From Sphingomonas asaccharolytica NBRC 15499 (GTDB lineage Bacteria; Pseudomonadota; Alphaproteobacteria; Sphingomonadales; Sphingomonadaceae): a DNA stretch of 64,000 nt. The stretch is from contig NZ_BCYU01000007.1 in assembly GCF_001598355.1 (NCBI RefSeq), positions 19,286-83,285 of the forward strand, written 5' to 3'. Position numbers and translations under genes: made by a program. This document shows positions 35,431-44,135 of the stretch, piece by piece. How positions within the stretch are numbered: the stretch's first letter is position 1; every line of letters starts with the position of its first letter. The notes under the pieces were generated by a model, which was given only the letters and a program-made list of their open reading frames with translations, did no database searches and was not told the origin of the DNA.

Positions 35431-36993
35431 ATGCGCAACATCGATTATTTCGACAAGCAGGCGCGGCTGCATCCCGACCGTATCGTGCTGGTCGCCGGTG
35501 ACGAGCGCTATACCTATGCCGAGATGGCGACGCTGTCGCAGCGGCTGGCCGGCGCGCTGCTCGCCGACGGCCTGGCGCGCCAGGAAGCGGTCGCGGTGAT
35601 GTCGCCCAATCACGGCTCGGTGCTGATCGCGATGCTCGGGCTGTGGCGCGCGGATGCCGCCTGGATTCCGGTCAACACGCGCAACGCACTCGACGCCAAT
35701 ATCCAATATCTCAACTATGTCCGCGCCAGCTGGCTATTCTATCATTCGAGCTATGCCGCCGACGCTCATGCCGTCGCGCGGCAAGTCCCGACGATCCGGC
35801 GGCTGATCTGCCTCGACGCCGCGGAAGGCGGCAATGCCTCGCTCGCCGATTACATTCTGCCGGAGGGCTCGCCACCGGTGCCCGACGGCGGCGACCCGAC
35901 CGGTAATGGCGAGGATCTCGCCGCGATCATCGCCACCGGCGGAACCACCGGACCGGCCAAGGGCGTGCGCGTGCTCAACCGCAGCTGGGGCACGATGCTG
36001 GAGACGATCGCGCATCTGATGCCCGCCGAGGCGCCGGTCTTCCTCGCCACCGCGCCGCTGACCCATGCCGCCGGCCCCTTCACCATGGCGGGAATCGCGA
36101 TGGGCGCGACGGTCGTGGTGCTGTCCGGCTTCGAGGCCGACACGGTGATGGCCGCGATCGGCGAGCATCGCGTGACCCATATGTTCCTGCCGCCCACCGC
36201 GCTCTACGCGATGCTGGCTCATCCGCGGGTCGGCGCGTTCGATTATTCGAGTATGCGCTATTTCCTGCTCGCCGGATCGCCCGTCTCGCCGGACAAATTG
36301 CGCCAGGCGGTCGGCGTGTTCGGGCCCTGCATGTGCCAGAGCTATGGCCAGACCGAATGCCACCTCGTCGCTACCTGGCTGTCGCCGCAGGTCGTCGCGG
36401 CGGCCGCACGGGGCGAGCATCCGGAGCGGCTGGGAAGCTGCGGCACGGCGACGCTGTCGGTGCGGGTCGAACTGATGGACGATGACGGCCATATCCTGCC
36501 GACCGGCGAAGCGGGCGAGATCGTCGCACGCGGCGGGATCGTCGGCGGCGGCTATTTCGAACTGCCCGAGGCGAGCGCCGAAGCCTGGGAGCATGGCTGG
36601 CATCATACCGGGGATGTCGGCCGGCGCGACGAGCACGGTTTCTATTATATCGTCGACCGCAAGAAGGACATGATCGTCTCGGGCGGGTTCAACGTCTTCC
36701 CGGTCGAGGTCGAGGCCGCGATCATGGAACTGCCCGAGGTGATCGACGCCGCGGTGATCGGCGTGCCCGACGAGAAATGGGGCGAAGCGGTGACGGCGTT
36801 GGTCGTTCTGTTGCCCGGACGGTCGCTCGATGCCGAAGCGATCCGCGCGCATTGCAAGGCGCAATTGGGTAGCGTGAAGGCTCCCAAGACCGTGCTGTTC
36901 CGCAGCGAATTGCCGCGCACCCCCGTCGGCAAACCCGACAAGAAGGCGATGCGCGCCGAATTCTGGTCCGACACGGGGCGCAACGTCAACTGA
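35431..36993 (+). CDS. AMP-forming acyl/aryl-CoA ligase (ANL superfamily)
   Basis: A 520-residue adenylate-forming ligase. Visible motifs are the P-loop 'IIATGGTTGPAKG' (about residues 165-178), 'QSYGQTECH' (A5, substrate/AMP), 'WHHTGDVGRRDEHGFYYIVD' (A7), 'RKKDMIVSGGFNVFPVEVE' (A8 hinge) and the C-terminal catalytic Lys region 'TPVGKPDKKAMR'. It would activate a carboxylic acid as its CoA thioester. Its position in the lignin regulon suggests an aromatic or phenylpropanoid acid, giving the strain a second CoA-ligase route besides the NDP-forming enzyme. Substrate cannot be inferred. Confidence 0.88.
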   Translation: MRNIDYFDKQARLHPDRIVLVAGDERYTYAEMATLSQRLAGALLADGLARQEAVAVMSPNHGSVLIAMLGLWRADAAWIPVNTRNALDANIQYLNYVRASWLFYHSSYAADAHAVARQVPTIRRLICLDAAEGGNASLADYILPEGSPPVPDGGDPTGNGEDLAAIIATGGTTGPAKGVRVLNRSWGTMLETIAHLMPAEAPVFLATAPLTHAAGPFTMAGIAMGATVVVLSGFEADTVMAAIGEHRVTHMFLPPTALYAMLAHPRVGAFDYSSMRYFLLAGSPVSPDKLRQAVGVFGPCMCQSYGQTECHLVATWLSPQVVAAAARGEHPERLGSCGTATLSVRVELMDDDGHILPTGEAGEIVARGGIVGGGYFELPEASAEAWEHGWHHTGDVGRRDEHGFYYIVDRKKDMIVSGGFNVFPVEVEAAIMELPEVIDAAVIGVPDEKWGEAVTALVVLLPGRSLDAEAIRAHCKAQLGSVKAPKTVLFRSELPRTPVGKPDKKAMRAEFWSDTGRNVN

Positions 36994-37051
36994 CCGCGCG
37001 GGACGATGGCGTCCCCGGCCCAGCATGTCCCGGGCGCGGGATCTGCGCTCC

Positions 37052-37203
37052 TAGGTTGGAAACCCAAATTAGCCGTTGTTCTTAAAGCGATCCATTTCCC
37101 TAACTCGTCATCCCAGCGAAAGCTGGGATCTCAAGCGGCGTCGCGTCACTGCCAGAGACCCCAGCTTTCGCTGGGGTGACGGGAGTATGTCGGGGTGACG
37201 GGA
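37052..37203. repeat. Dispersed ~150-bp palindromic repeat, copy B
   Basis: Same element as 13011-13160: 'TAGGTTGGAAACCCAAATTA', then AGCCGTTGTTCTTAAAGCGAT and paired CCCAGCGAAAGCTGGG-type arms ending in GTGACGGGA. A few substitutions and single-base indels separate the copies. It fills most of the 250-bp gap between the CoA ligase and the AraC gene, both of which end here, so it may act as a two-way terminator. Confidence 0.8.
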
Positions 37204-37243
37204 GGGTGCGCTGGTGGTGACGACAGCAATGTGAGTCCCCAAC

Positions 37244-38170
37244 CTAGGCCCGGTCGCGCCAGCCGCTCGGCGTTTCGCCGAAGCGCCGGCGGAAGCAGCG
37301 GCTGAAAAAGGCCGAGTCGGAAAAGCCAATATCGAACGCGATCTGCGTGACGGAGCGCCCGTCGCGCCGCCGCAACGCCTCCGCCGCGCGTTGCAGCCGC
37401 TGCTCGGCGATGAACCCGGTCGGCGTCGCCGCGACATGGCGGGCGAACGCCTTTTGCACGGCGCGCGCGCCCAGCCCCGTCATCTCGGCGATCCGTGCCG
37501 TCCTCAGGTCGGGATCGTGAAGATGCGAGAGCGCGTAATCGACCGGATCGCGCGGCGGCTCGTCTTCTCGCGCGGTGCCGCGAAGACATGCCATGCGGGC
37601 AAGATCCGCAAGGACGGTATCGACTCCCTGTTCGAGCCGGTCGAGCTTGGCGCGCTCGACCCAAAGCCCTTCGAGCATCCGGCCGAACAGCGATACATGC
37701 GGATCGTGCCCGTCGAGCTTATGCGCATGCCAGTCGCGCGCGGCCGCGTCGGCACCCAGCATCGGCGCCGGAACATGGACGATCAGGCAGTCGTTGGCGT
37801 CGGAAATATCGATCGTATAGGGCGCGGCTTCGTCCGCGATGACGATATCCCCTCCTCCGGCGATGGCGACGCGGCCCGCCTGGGTCATCGTCAGCCGGCC
37901 GCGGCGCTGAAAGTGGAAGACCAGATTGCGATCGTCACGGACATCGCGGGCACGGTCGACGCGAGCGCGGTCGCTGCGGGCATGCGCCACCGCCAGATTG
38001 CCGATCGACCAGCGCGCCAGGTCCGCGCGGATCCCGGCGGGGACATCGGCGACCATGCCGGGAAAGGTCTCGGCGACCAGCAAGCGCCAGAAATCCTGCC
38101 GCCGCTCGTGCGGCACCATGCGGGTGGTGAACAGCTCGACCACGCTCAACGGACTTGCCCTCCCGCTCAC
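37244..38170 (-). CDS. AraC-family transcriptional regulator
   Basis: A 308-residue regulator. The N-terminal half is a cupin-like AraC-binding domain ('NLVFHFQRRGRLTMTQAG' among its strands). The C-terminal 100 residues hold the double HTH: 'IAEMTGLGARAVQKAFARHV' and 'VTQIAFDIGFSDSAFFSRCF', followed by 'RRRFGETPSGWR'. The ligand is unknown. A good operator copy lies 57 bp upstream, so this regulator is itself likely a target of the shared control and may relay it to other genes. It is downstream of and co-directional with an SDR gene. Confidence 0.88.
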   Translation of the reverse strand: MSGRASPLSVVELFTTRMVPHERRQDFWRLLVAETFPGMVADVPAGIRADLARWSIGNLAVAHARSDRARVDRARDVRDDRNLVFHFQRRGRLTMTQAGRVAIAGGGDIVIADEAAPYTIDISDANDCLIVHVPAPMLGADAAARDWHAHKLDGHDPHVSLFGRMLEGLWVERAKLDRLEQGVDTVLADLARMACLRGTAREDEPPRDPVDYALSHLHDPDLRTARIAEMTGLGARAVQKAFARHVAATPTGFIAEQRLQRAAEALRRRDGRSVTQIAFDIGFSDSAFFSRCFRRRFGETPSGWRDRA

Positions 38171-38226
38171 CGGTCGTACCGGACGACCTTATGCCCTGCC
38201 CGGTCTGCGCCGAGCTTGTGCACCTA

Positions 38227-38245
38227 TTGTATCCCTATCATACTT
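38227..38245. promoter_or_regulatory. 19-bp operator-like inverted repeat, copy 11
   Basis: TTGTATCC-CTA-TCATACTT lies 57 bp upstream of the AraC gene (minus strand), in the 121-bp gap after the SDR gene. Confidence 0.65.
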
Positions 38246-38291
38246 TTTGCACAAGCGGAGGGCGCAGGGGCCGCACGTTAACGCGCTAGGC

Positions 38292-39194
38292 CTATCCGTC
38301 GCCGCGTGCCGCCTGCCGCGCCGCGCGATAGCCGTCGCGCCGCATCTTCTCGAAAGCGAGCCGCTGCTGGAACGCCGAATCCTCGGGATAGTCGCGAAAC
38401 GCGTCCAGCACGTCGTCGAACACCTCGCGTAATTCATCCCGGAATTCGGGATGCGAGAAGATGTAGAAGCGATTGGCGAGGACCGCCTCGATCACGCGCG
38501 CGGCGATGACATCGGGCTCCATGCCCGCCTGATGGATTTGCTCGAGTCGTCCGACGTTCGTCGGGTCGACCGCTTTCGCCCCCGCTTTCAACTCGTCGGG
38601 GCGCACCTCATCGCTCGCGAAGATGTGACTCTTGACCAGGCCGGGGCAGAGCACCGAGACGCCGATGCCATGCGGCGCCAGGCTGTAGCGCAAGGATTCG
38701 CTCATGCCGCGCACCGCGAACTTGGCGGTGTTGTAGATGCCGGGCTGCGGTCCGCAGAGAAAGGCGGCCATCGAGGCGGTGTTGACGATATGGCCCCCGC
38801 CGCCCCCCGCCTTCATCCGGGGGACGAAGGTCATCACCCCGTTGACGACGCCGTGGAGATTGACGCCGAGCACCCAATCCCAATCATCATAGGATGAATC
38901 GTCGATCGTCTGGAACAGGTTCACCCCGGCATTATTGAACACCAGGCTGACGGGTCCCAGTTCCGCCTCGACCCGATCGGCGGCCGCGGCAAACCCGTCG
39001 CGCGACGCAACGTCGAGCTGCACGCCGATCACATCCTGATTGTCGAGCGTCGCGAGCGCCGCGTCGATCGCGTCTTGGCGGATGTCGGCCAGCGCGACCT
39101 TGCATCCTTCGGCCAGCAATGCCCGCACGAGCCCGAGTCCGATGCCATTGGCACCGCCGGTGACGAATGCCGCGCGTCCAGCCAGATCCTGCAA
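38292..39194 (-). CDS. SDR, LigD/LigN-type dehydrogenase
   Basis: A 300-residue short-chain dehydrogenase, third of the window's LigD/LigL-like set. 'GGANGIGLG' binds the cofactor, 'NNAGVNLFQTIDDSSYDDWD' is family-typical, 'NTASMAAF' holds the Ser and 'YNTAKFA' the Tyr/Lys pair. C-terminal 'RFYIFSHPEFRDELREVFDD' matches the extended tail of the other two. No ATG fits; TTG 39194 after GGGAGAGG is the likely start. It is divergent from an MFS transporter with an operator copy between. The exact stereoisomer or dimer class is not predictable. Confidence 0.75.
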   Translation of the reverse strand: MQDLAGRAAFVTGGANGIGLGLVRALLAEGCKVALADIRQDAIDAALATLDNQDVIGVQLDVASRDGFAAAADRVEAELGPVSLVFNNAGVNLFQTIDDSSYDDWDWVLGVNLHGVVNGVMTFVPRMKAGGGGGHIVNTASMAAFLCGPQPGIYNTAKFAVRGMSESLRYSLAPHGIGVSVLCPGLVKSHIFASDEVRPDELKAGAKAVDPTNVGRLEQIHQAGMEPDVIAARVIEAVLANRFYIFSHPEFRDELREVFDDVLDAFRDYPEDSAFQQRLAFEKMRRDGYRAARQAARGDG

Positions 39195-39255
39195 TTCGCC
39201 TCTCCCATGGGCGGCGGGAATTTGTTTGTCACCGCACGCATTTTTATCTCGCCTT

Positions 39256-39274
39256 TTGTATCCAACACGTACAA
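39256..39274. promoter_or_regulatory. 19-bp operator-like inverted repeat, copy 12
   Basis: TTGTATCC-AAC-ACGTACAA is centred in the divergent gap, 62 bp from the SDR start and 60 bp from the MFS start. It is well placed to repress both. Confidence 0.7.
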
Positions 39275-39333
39275 TTTGCCAAGCAGAAACGATGAGCCCG
39301 CAAGCGGCCCACGTGACGGTGAGAGGAATGCCC

Positions 39334-40749
39334 ATGGCGATTGGGATCGCGACGGCGGCGGACATGACGACCGGCGAACGGGAAGCGGAAGCCGCGCCGC
39401 ATCCCTCGCGCATCTGGCCCTCGTCGCCGCGCGCTTATTGGGCGCTCACGGTGATCGTGCTGGCGACGTTCCTGACCTTTTTCGATCAAGTCGTGTTCGG
39501 CATGCTGGCGCAGCGGATCAAGACCGATTTCGGGTTGAGCGATGCCCAGCTCGGCTTCTTGGGCGGCCCGGCCAGCATCATCTGCTATTTGTTCGTCGGC
39601 ATTCCGCTGGCGCGGCTCGCCGATATCTATCCGCGCAAATACGTGCTGGCGGGCGGCGTGGCGGTGATCGGCTCGATCATTGCGCTGGGCGGCCTGGCGC
39701 AGAATTTCTTCCAGTTCGTCGGCTCGCGCGTCTTCCTCGCGGCGGGCGGATCGGCGCATGCCCCGGCTTCCTATTCGCTGCTGGCCGACGCCTTTCCGCC
39801 GCGCAAGCTGACTCGCGCCTTCGCCTTGCTCCAGTTCGGCTTCATCGGCGGCACCACATTGGGGCCGATCGTCGGCGGGATGCTGATCGCGATGACCGCG
39901 CATTGGGCGCCGACCGAATTTGGCGGCCTCCGGATCTTCGCCTGGCAATGGATCATGATCTGGGTCGGCCTGCCCGGCTTGCTGGTTGCTTTGCTGTTCC
40001 TGACGGTGAAGGAACCGCCCCGCCTCGCGCCCGCGCCCGACGCGCCACAGCCGCCGCGCGACGCTTCGCTCGGCCGCCGCCTCCTGACCTTTACCGGGCT
40101 CGACGCGATCCGCGCGATCCATGCTCGCGGCCGGGTCTATTATCCTTTGTTCGCCGGGCTTGCATTGAGCGCTGTAGAAGTTTTCGGGCTTCAATTCTGG
40201 CGAGTCCCGTTCATGATCCGCACCTTCGGCTGGGATGAACGCCAGATCGGCGCGGTGATGGGCGGCATGATCCTGATCGCCTCGCTGGCCGGGCTGGTGC
40301 TCGGCGGCGTCCTGGTCGAATGGCTGGCCAAGCGCCACAAGGATGCCAATGTCCGTGCCGCGGCGATCCTGTTCGGCGGCGTGACGATTTGTTCGATCCT
40401 GTCGCCGCTAATGCCCAACGGCTATCTGTCGCTCGGCGTGATGAGCGTCGGCGCGATGTTCGGTATTGCCGGCGCGGTTCCGCAGAACGCCGCGATCCAG
40501 CGTGTCGCGCCCAATGCGATGCGCGGACAGGTCACTGCGATCTACCTGTTCATGTTCACCTTCTTCGGGGCGATGGGTAGTTTCGTCGTCGGCCTGGTGC
40601 AGGACTATGTGATCGGGAACGAGGCCGAGCTGTGGAAGACGTTGGTGCTGACCGCGTCGATCCTGCTGCCGATCGCCACTTTGTGCATGGTGCGCGCCAT
40701 CAAACCCTATCGAGAGGAAGTCGAGCGGCTGGAAGCGGCGGGAAGTTGA
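39334..40749 (+). CDS. MFS transporter (Spinster-like subgroup)
   Basis: A 471-residue inner-membrane carrier with about twelve TM segments. 'FFDQVVFGMLAQRIKTDFGL' in TM1 and its following loop and 'GIPLARLADIYPRKYVLAGG' (motif A region) are typical of the spinster-type MFS transporters common in sphingomonads. It ends with a cytosolic acidic tail. ATG 39334 is preferred because GAGAGGA sits 7 bp upstream; ATG 39292 is a longer option. Between the SDR and SnoaL/LigW genes and preceded by an operator copy, it probably imports a lignin-derived dimer or acid. Confidence 0.82.
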   Translation: MAIGIATAADMTTGEREAEAAPHPSRIWPSSPRAYWALTVIVLATFLTFFDQVVFGMLAQRIKTDFGLSDAQLGFLGGPASIICYLFVGIPLARLADIYPRKYVLAGGVAVIGSIIALGGLAQNFFQFVGSRVFLAAGGSAHAPASYSLLADAFPPRKLTRAFALLQFGFIGGTTLGPIVGGMLIAMTAHWAPTEFGGLRIFAWQWIMIWVGLPGLLVALLFLTVKEPPRLAPAPDAPQPPRDASLGRRLLTFTGLDAIRAIHARGRVYYPLFAGLALSAVEVFGLQFWRVPFMIRTFGWDERQIGAVMGGMILIASLAGLVLGGVLVEWLAKRHKDANVRAAAILFGGVTICSILSPLMPNGYLSLGVMSVGAMFGIAGAVPQNAAIQRVAPNAMRGQVTAIYLFMFTFFGAMGSFVVGLVQDYVIGNEAELWKTLVLTASILLPIATLCMVRAIKPYREEVERLEAAGS

Positions 40750-40772
40750 CTCGCTCGCGCGGGCAGCGCACA

Positions 40773-40791
40773 TTGTACGTAAAGCATACAA
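40773..40791. promoter_or_regulatory. 19-bp operator-like inverted repeat, copy 13 (near-perfect)
   Basis: TTGTACGT-AAA-GCATACAA ends only 14 bp before the SnoaL-like ATG and abuts its AGGAGAG ribosome site. A protein bound here could block transcription or ribosome access. Confidence 0.75.
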
Positions 40792-40804
40792 TTAGGAGAG
40801 ATTG

Positions 40805-41563
40805 ATGTCCGAGGCCGATCGCATCGCGAAACTCGAATCCACCGTCGAGCAATTGTCCCGCCGTCTGCTGCAGCGCGAGGACGAGCTCGATATCCGCAAG
40901 CTCCAGTACCTCTATGGCTATCTGATCGACAAATGCCTCTACAACGAGACGGTCGACCTGTTCGCCGACGATGGCGAAGTGCGGTTCTTCGGCGGCGTTT
41001 GGAGAGGCAAGGAAGGCGCCCGCCGGCTCTATGTCGAGCGGTTCCAGAAGCGCTTCACCCACGGCACTAACGGACCGATCGACGGCTTCCTACTCGATCA
41101 CCCGCAGATCCAGGATATTATCGACGTCGAGCCGGGTGGCGAGATCGCCTATGGCCGCGCGCGCTCGATGATGCAGGCCGGGCGGCACAAGGATTATACC
41201 GATCCAAGCAACCCGATGATGGGCGCGCGCCAATGGTGGGAAGGCGGAATCTACGAGAACACCTATCAGAAGGTCGACGGCGTCTGGCGCATCAAGGTGC
41301 TCAATTACCTGCCGCAATGGCATGCCGATTTCGAAACCGGCTGGGCTAATACCCGGCCCGAATATGTCCCCTTCCCTACCCAGACTTTCCCTCAGGATCC
41401 GACCGGCCCCGACGAGCTGATCGCCGATAGCTGGTTGTGGCCGACGCACAAGGTCGTGCCTTTCCATATGAAGCATCCGGTGACCGGCAAGGAGATCGTC
41501 GCCGAGCGCTGGCAGGGCGATATCGACCGCGCGCAGGCGAGGACCGCGGAGCCCGCGGTCTAG
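40805..41563 (+). CDS. SnoaL-like protein, candidate LdpA-type gamma-formaldehyde lyase
   Basis: A 252-residue NTF2/SnoaL-fold protein. The N-terminal helix 'RIAKLESTVEQLSRRLLQRE' is coiled-coil-like, followed by 'DIRKLQYLYGYLIDKCLYNE', the fold's first helices. LdpA of N. aromaticivorans is a similar-sized, cofactor-free NTF2-fold lyase that removes formaldehyde from 1,2-diguaiacylpropane-1,3-diol to give lignostilbene, which a carotenoid-oxygenase-type dioxygenase then cleaves. Such a dioxygenase is encoded at 45793-47268, so context supports the idea. I recall no diagnostic motif, and an unrelated lyase is possible. Confidence 0.6.
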   Translation: MSEADRIAKLESTVEQLSRRLLQREDELDIRKLQYLYGYLIDKCLYNETVDLFADDGEVRFFGGVWRGKEGARRLYVERFQKRFTHGTNGPIDGFLLDHPQIQDIIDVEPGGEIAYGRARSMMQAGRHKDYTDPSNPMMGARQWWEGGIYENTYQKVDGVWRIKVLNYLPQWHADFETGWANTRPEYVPFPTQTFPQDPTGPDELIADSWLWPTHKVVPFHMKHPVTGKEIVAERWQGDIDRAQARTAEPAV

Positions 41564-41597
41564 TCTCGATCAGCGCTCACCAAAACACAGGATGCCG

Positions 41598-43025
41598 ATG
41601 ACCTATCCCGAACTCTGCATGGTGATCGACGGCGAGCGCGTGCGCGGCGGTGGGCGGCGGACGCACGACGTGGTCAACCCGGCGACCGGCGACACGCTCG
41701 CCGCGTTGCCGCTGGCGGACCCGGTCGATCTCGATCGTGCGCTCGACGCCGCCGCGCGCGGTTTCCGCCGCTGGCGCCATTCGACGCCGCACGAACGCGC
41801 CGCCGTGTTGCAAGGCGCGGCGCAGCTGATGCTCGAACGTCAGGACGAGCTCGCCCGGGTCGCAGTGCTCGAGCAAGGCAAGACTCTGGCCGAGGCCAAG
41901 GTCGAAGTGCTGATGAATGTCGGCCTGTTCAACTTTTATGCTGGGGAGGTTTTCCGCCTCTACGGCCGCACGCTGGTTCGTCCGGCCGGGCAAAGATCGA
42001 CGGTCAGCCGCGAGCCGGTCGGACCGGTCGCGGCGTTCGCGCCATGGAATTTCCCGATCGGCAATCCAGGCCGCAAGCTGGGCGCACCGATCGCGGCGGG
42101 ATGTTCGGTGATTCTGAAAGCGGCTGAGGAAACGCCGGCCTCGGCGCTCGGCGTGCTGCAGTGTCTGCTCGACGCCGGCCTGCCCGGTGAGGTGGCGCAG
42201 GCAGTGTTCGGCGTGCCCGACGAGGTGTCCCGGCACCTGCTCGGCTCGCCTGTCATCCGCAAGCTGAGCTTCACCGGCTCGACTGCGATCGGCAAGCATC
42301 TCGTGAAGCTGGCCGCCGACGACATGAAGCGCACCACCATGGAGCTGGGCGGCCATGGCCCGGTGCTCGTGTTCGACGACGTCGATGTCGACCAGGTGCT
42401 CGATACAATGGTCGCCGCCAAATATCGCAACGCCGGCCAGGTTTGCGTCTCGCCCACCCGCTTCATCGTCCAGGAGGATGTATACGATCGGTTTCGTTCG
42501 GGCTTTGCCGAGCGCGCCGGACGGATCGCTGTCGGCGACGGGCTCGACCCCGCGAACCAGATGGGGCCGATGGCCAATCCGCGGCGCACCGACGCGATGG
42601 AGCGGCTGATCGGCGACGCGACGGCACGCGGCGCTACCTTGTTGGCCGGCGGCGGACGGATCGGCAATCGCGGCTTCTTCCATCAGCCGAGCGTGCTGTC
42701 GGACGTTCCGCTCGACGCCGCGGTCATGAACGAGGAGCCGTTCGGCCCGGTCGCGATGATCAACCCGTTCGCCAACGAGGAGGCGATGCTCGCCGAGGCC
42801 AACCGCCTGCCTTACGGGCTCGCGGCTTACGCCTGGACGCGCGACGCCGGACGCCAGCGGCGGATCGCGCGCGAGATCGAAAGCGGGATGGTTGGAATCA
42901 ACACGACGATGATCGGCGGTGCCGACGCGCCTTTTGGCGGAGTCAAATGGTCCGGCCATGGCGCCGAGGACGGGCTCGAGGGCGTCGAAGCCTGCCTGGT
43001 GACCAAAGCGGTGCATGAGGGCTGA
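41598..43025 (+). CDS. Aldehyde dehydrogenase
   Basis: A 475-residue ALDH. 'FAPWNFPIGNPGRKLGAPIA', 'GSTAIGKHLVK', Glu in 'MELGGHGP', Cys in 'NAGQVCVSPTR', 'NEEPFGPVAMI' and C-terminal 'APFGGVKWSGHGAEDG' are all present. ATG 41598 has an AGGA site at suitable distance; ATG 41592 lies too close to it. Between the SnoaL-like gene and ligW, it may oxidise vanillin or 5-carboxyvanillin to acids feeding LigM or LigW. Spacing to both neighbours is short, so it is probably in the same operon. Confidence 0.85.
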   Translation: MTYPELCMVIDGERVRGGGRRTHDVVNPATGDTLAALPLADPVDLDRALDAAARGFRRWRHSTPHERAAVLQGAAQLMLERQDELARVAVLEQGKTLAEAKVEVLMNVGLFNFYAGEVFRLYGRTLVRPAGQRSTVSREPVGPVAAFAPWNFPIGNPGRKLGAPIAAGCSVILKAAEETPASALGVLQCLLDAGLPGEVAQAVFGVPDEVSRHLLGSPVIRKLSFTGSTAIGKHLVKLAADDMKRTTMELGGHGPVLVFDDVDVDQVLDTMVAAKYRNAGQVCVSPTRFIVQEDVYDRFRSGFAERAGRIAVGDGLDPANQMGPMANPRRTDAMERLIGDATARGATLLAGGGRIGNRGFFHQPSVLSDVPLDAAVMNEEPFGPVAMINPFANEEAMLAEANRLPYGLAAYAWTRDAGRQRRIAREIESGMVGINTTMIGGADAPFGGVKWSGHGAEDGLEGVEACLVTKAVHEG

Positions 43026-43079
43026 ACCCGGCGACCGCATTCCTGAACTTTTCCTTTTCGTGGCAAACGGAGCGACCCC

Positions 43080-44135
43080 ATGACCCATGCGCTGAACACC
43101 GGAGGCGACCGCGGCTATCTCCGCATCGCGACCGAGGAAGCTTTTGCCACCCGCGAGCAGATCGATGCCTATCTGCGCATGGTAGGCGACGGCACCGCCG
43201 ATAAGGGCATGACGTCGTTATGGGGCTTCTATGCGCGGTCGCCGTCGGAGCGCGCGATGCTGATCATCGAGCGGCTGCTCGATCTCGGCGAGCGCAGGAT
43301 TGCCGACATGGACGCGACGGGGATCGACGTTGCGATCCTGTCGCTCACCTCGCCCGGGGTCCAGCCTCTGCTCGACACCGACGAAGCCAAGGCGATGGTA
43401 TCGCGCGCGAACGATTATCTCGCCGAACGCTGTGCCGCCTATCCGACGCGTTTTGTGGGCATGACCTCGATCGCGCCGCAGGATCCCGAATGGTCGGCAG
43501 CCGAGATCAGGCGCGGCGCGAACGAGCTTGGTTTCAAGGGCGTGATGGTCAACAGCCACACCCACGGCCATTATCTCGACGAGCCGCAATTCGACCCGAT
43601 ATTCCGCGCGCTCGCCGATACCGGCCAGCCGCTCTACATCCATCCCCAGACGCTGCCCGACGCGATGATCGGCGGGATGATCGAGGCCGGGCTCGACGGT
43701 GCGATCTTCGGCTTCGGGGTGGAGACCGGCATGCATCTGCTCCGGCTGATCACCACTGGAATCTTCGATCGCTATCCCGACCTCCAGATCGCGGTCGGCC
43801 ATGGCGGCGAAGCAATCCCCTATTGGCTGTACCGCATCGACTTCATGCACAAAGCCGGCGTCGCCTCGCAGCGGTACGAGCGGCTCAAGCCGCTCAAGAA
43901 AGGTATGGTCGCCTGCCTGCGCGAGAACGTGCTGGCGACCAGCAGCGGCCTCCCCTTCCCGCCGGCGATCAAGCTGATGCTCGAGGTGATGGGCGAGGAT
44001 CGCGTGATGTACGCAATGGACTATCCTTACGAATATGTCGCCGACGAGGTCCGCGCGCACGACCTGCTCGATATTCCCGATGCTACCAAGAAGAAGGTCA
44101 TGCAGACCAACGCCGAACGCGTGTTCGGACTATGA
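43080..44135 (+). CDS. ligW: 5-carboxyvanillate decarboxylase (LigW)
   Basis: A 351-residue Mn-dependent amidohydrolase-fold decarboxylase converting 5-carboxyvanillate to vanillate in 5,5'-dehydrodivanillate catabolism. The N-terminus 'GYLRIATEEAFATREQIDAY' and 'GTADKGMTSLWGFYARSPSE' match recalled LigW. The metal ligands fall at LigW's own numbers: Glu19, His188, His241 and Asp314. The other DDVA genes (ligX, ligZ, ligY) are not in the window. Its stop overlaps the start of an MFS gene (ATGA), which suggests a coupled uptake system. Vanillate produced would go to LigM. Confidence 0.93.
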   Translation: MTHALNTGGDRGYLRIATEEAFATREQIDAYLRMVGDGTADKGMTSLWGFYARSPSERAMLIIERLLDLGERRIADMDATGIDVAILSLTSPGVQPLLDTDEAKAMVSRANDYLAERCAAYPTRFVGMTSIAPQDPEWSAAEIRRGANELGFKGVMVNSHTHGHYLDEPQFDPIFRALADTGQPLYIHPQTLPDAMIGGMIEAGLDGAIFGFGVETGMHLLRLITTGIFDRYPDLQIAVGHGGEAIPYWLYRIDFMHKAGVASQRYERLKPLKKGMVACLRENVLATSSGLPFPPAIKLMLEVMGEDRVMYAMDYPYEYVADEVRAHDLLDIPDATKKKVMQTNAERVFGL

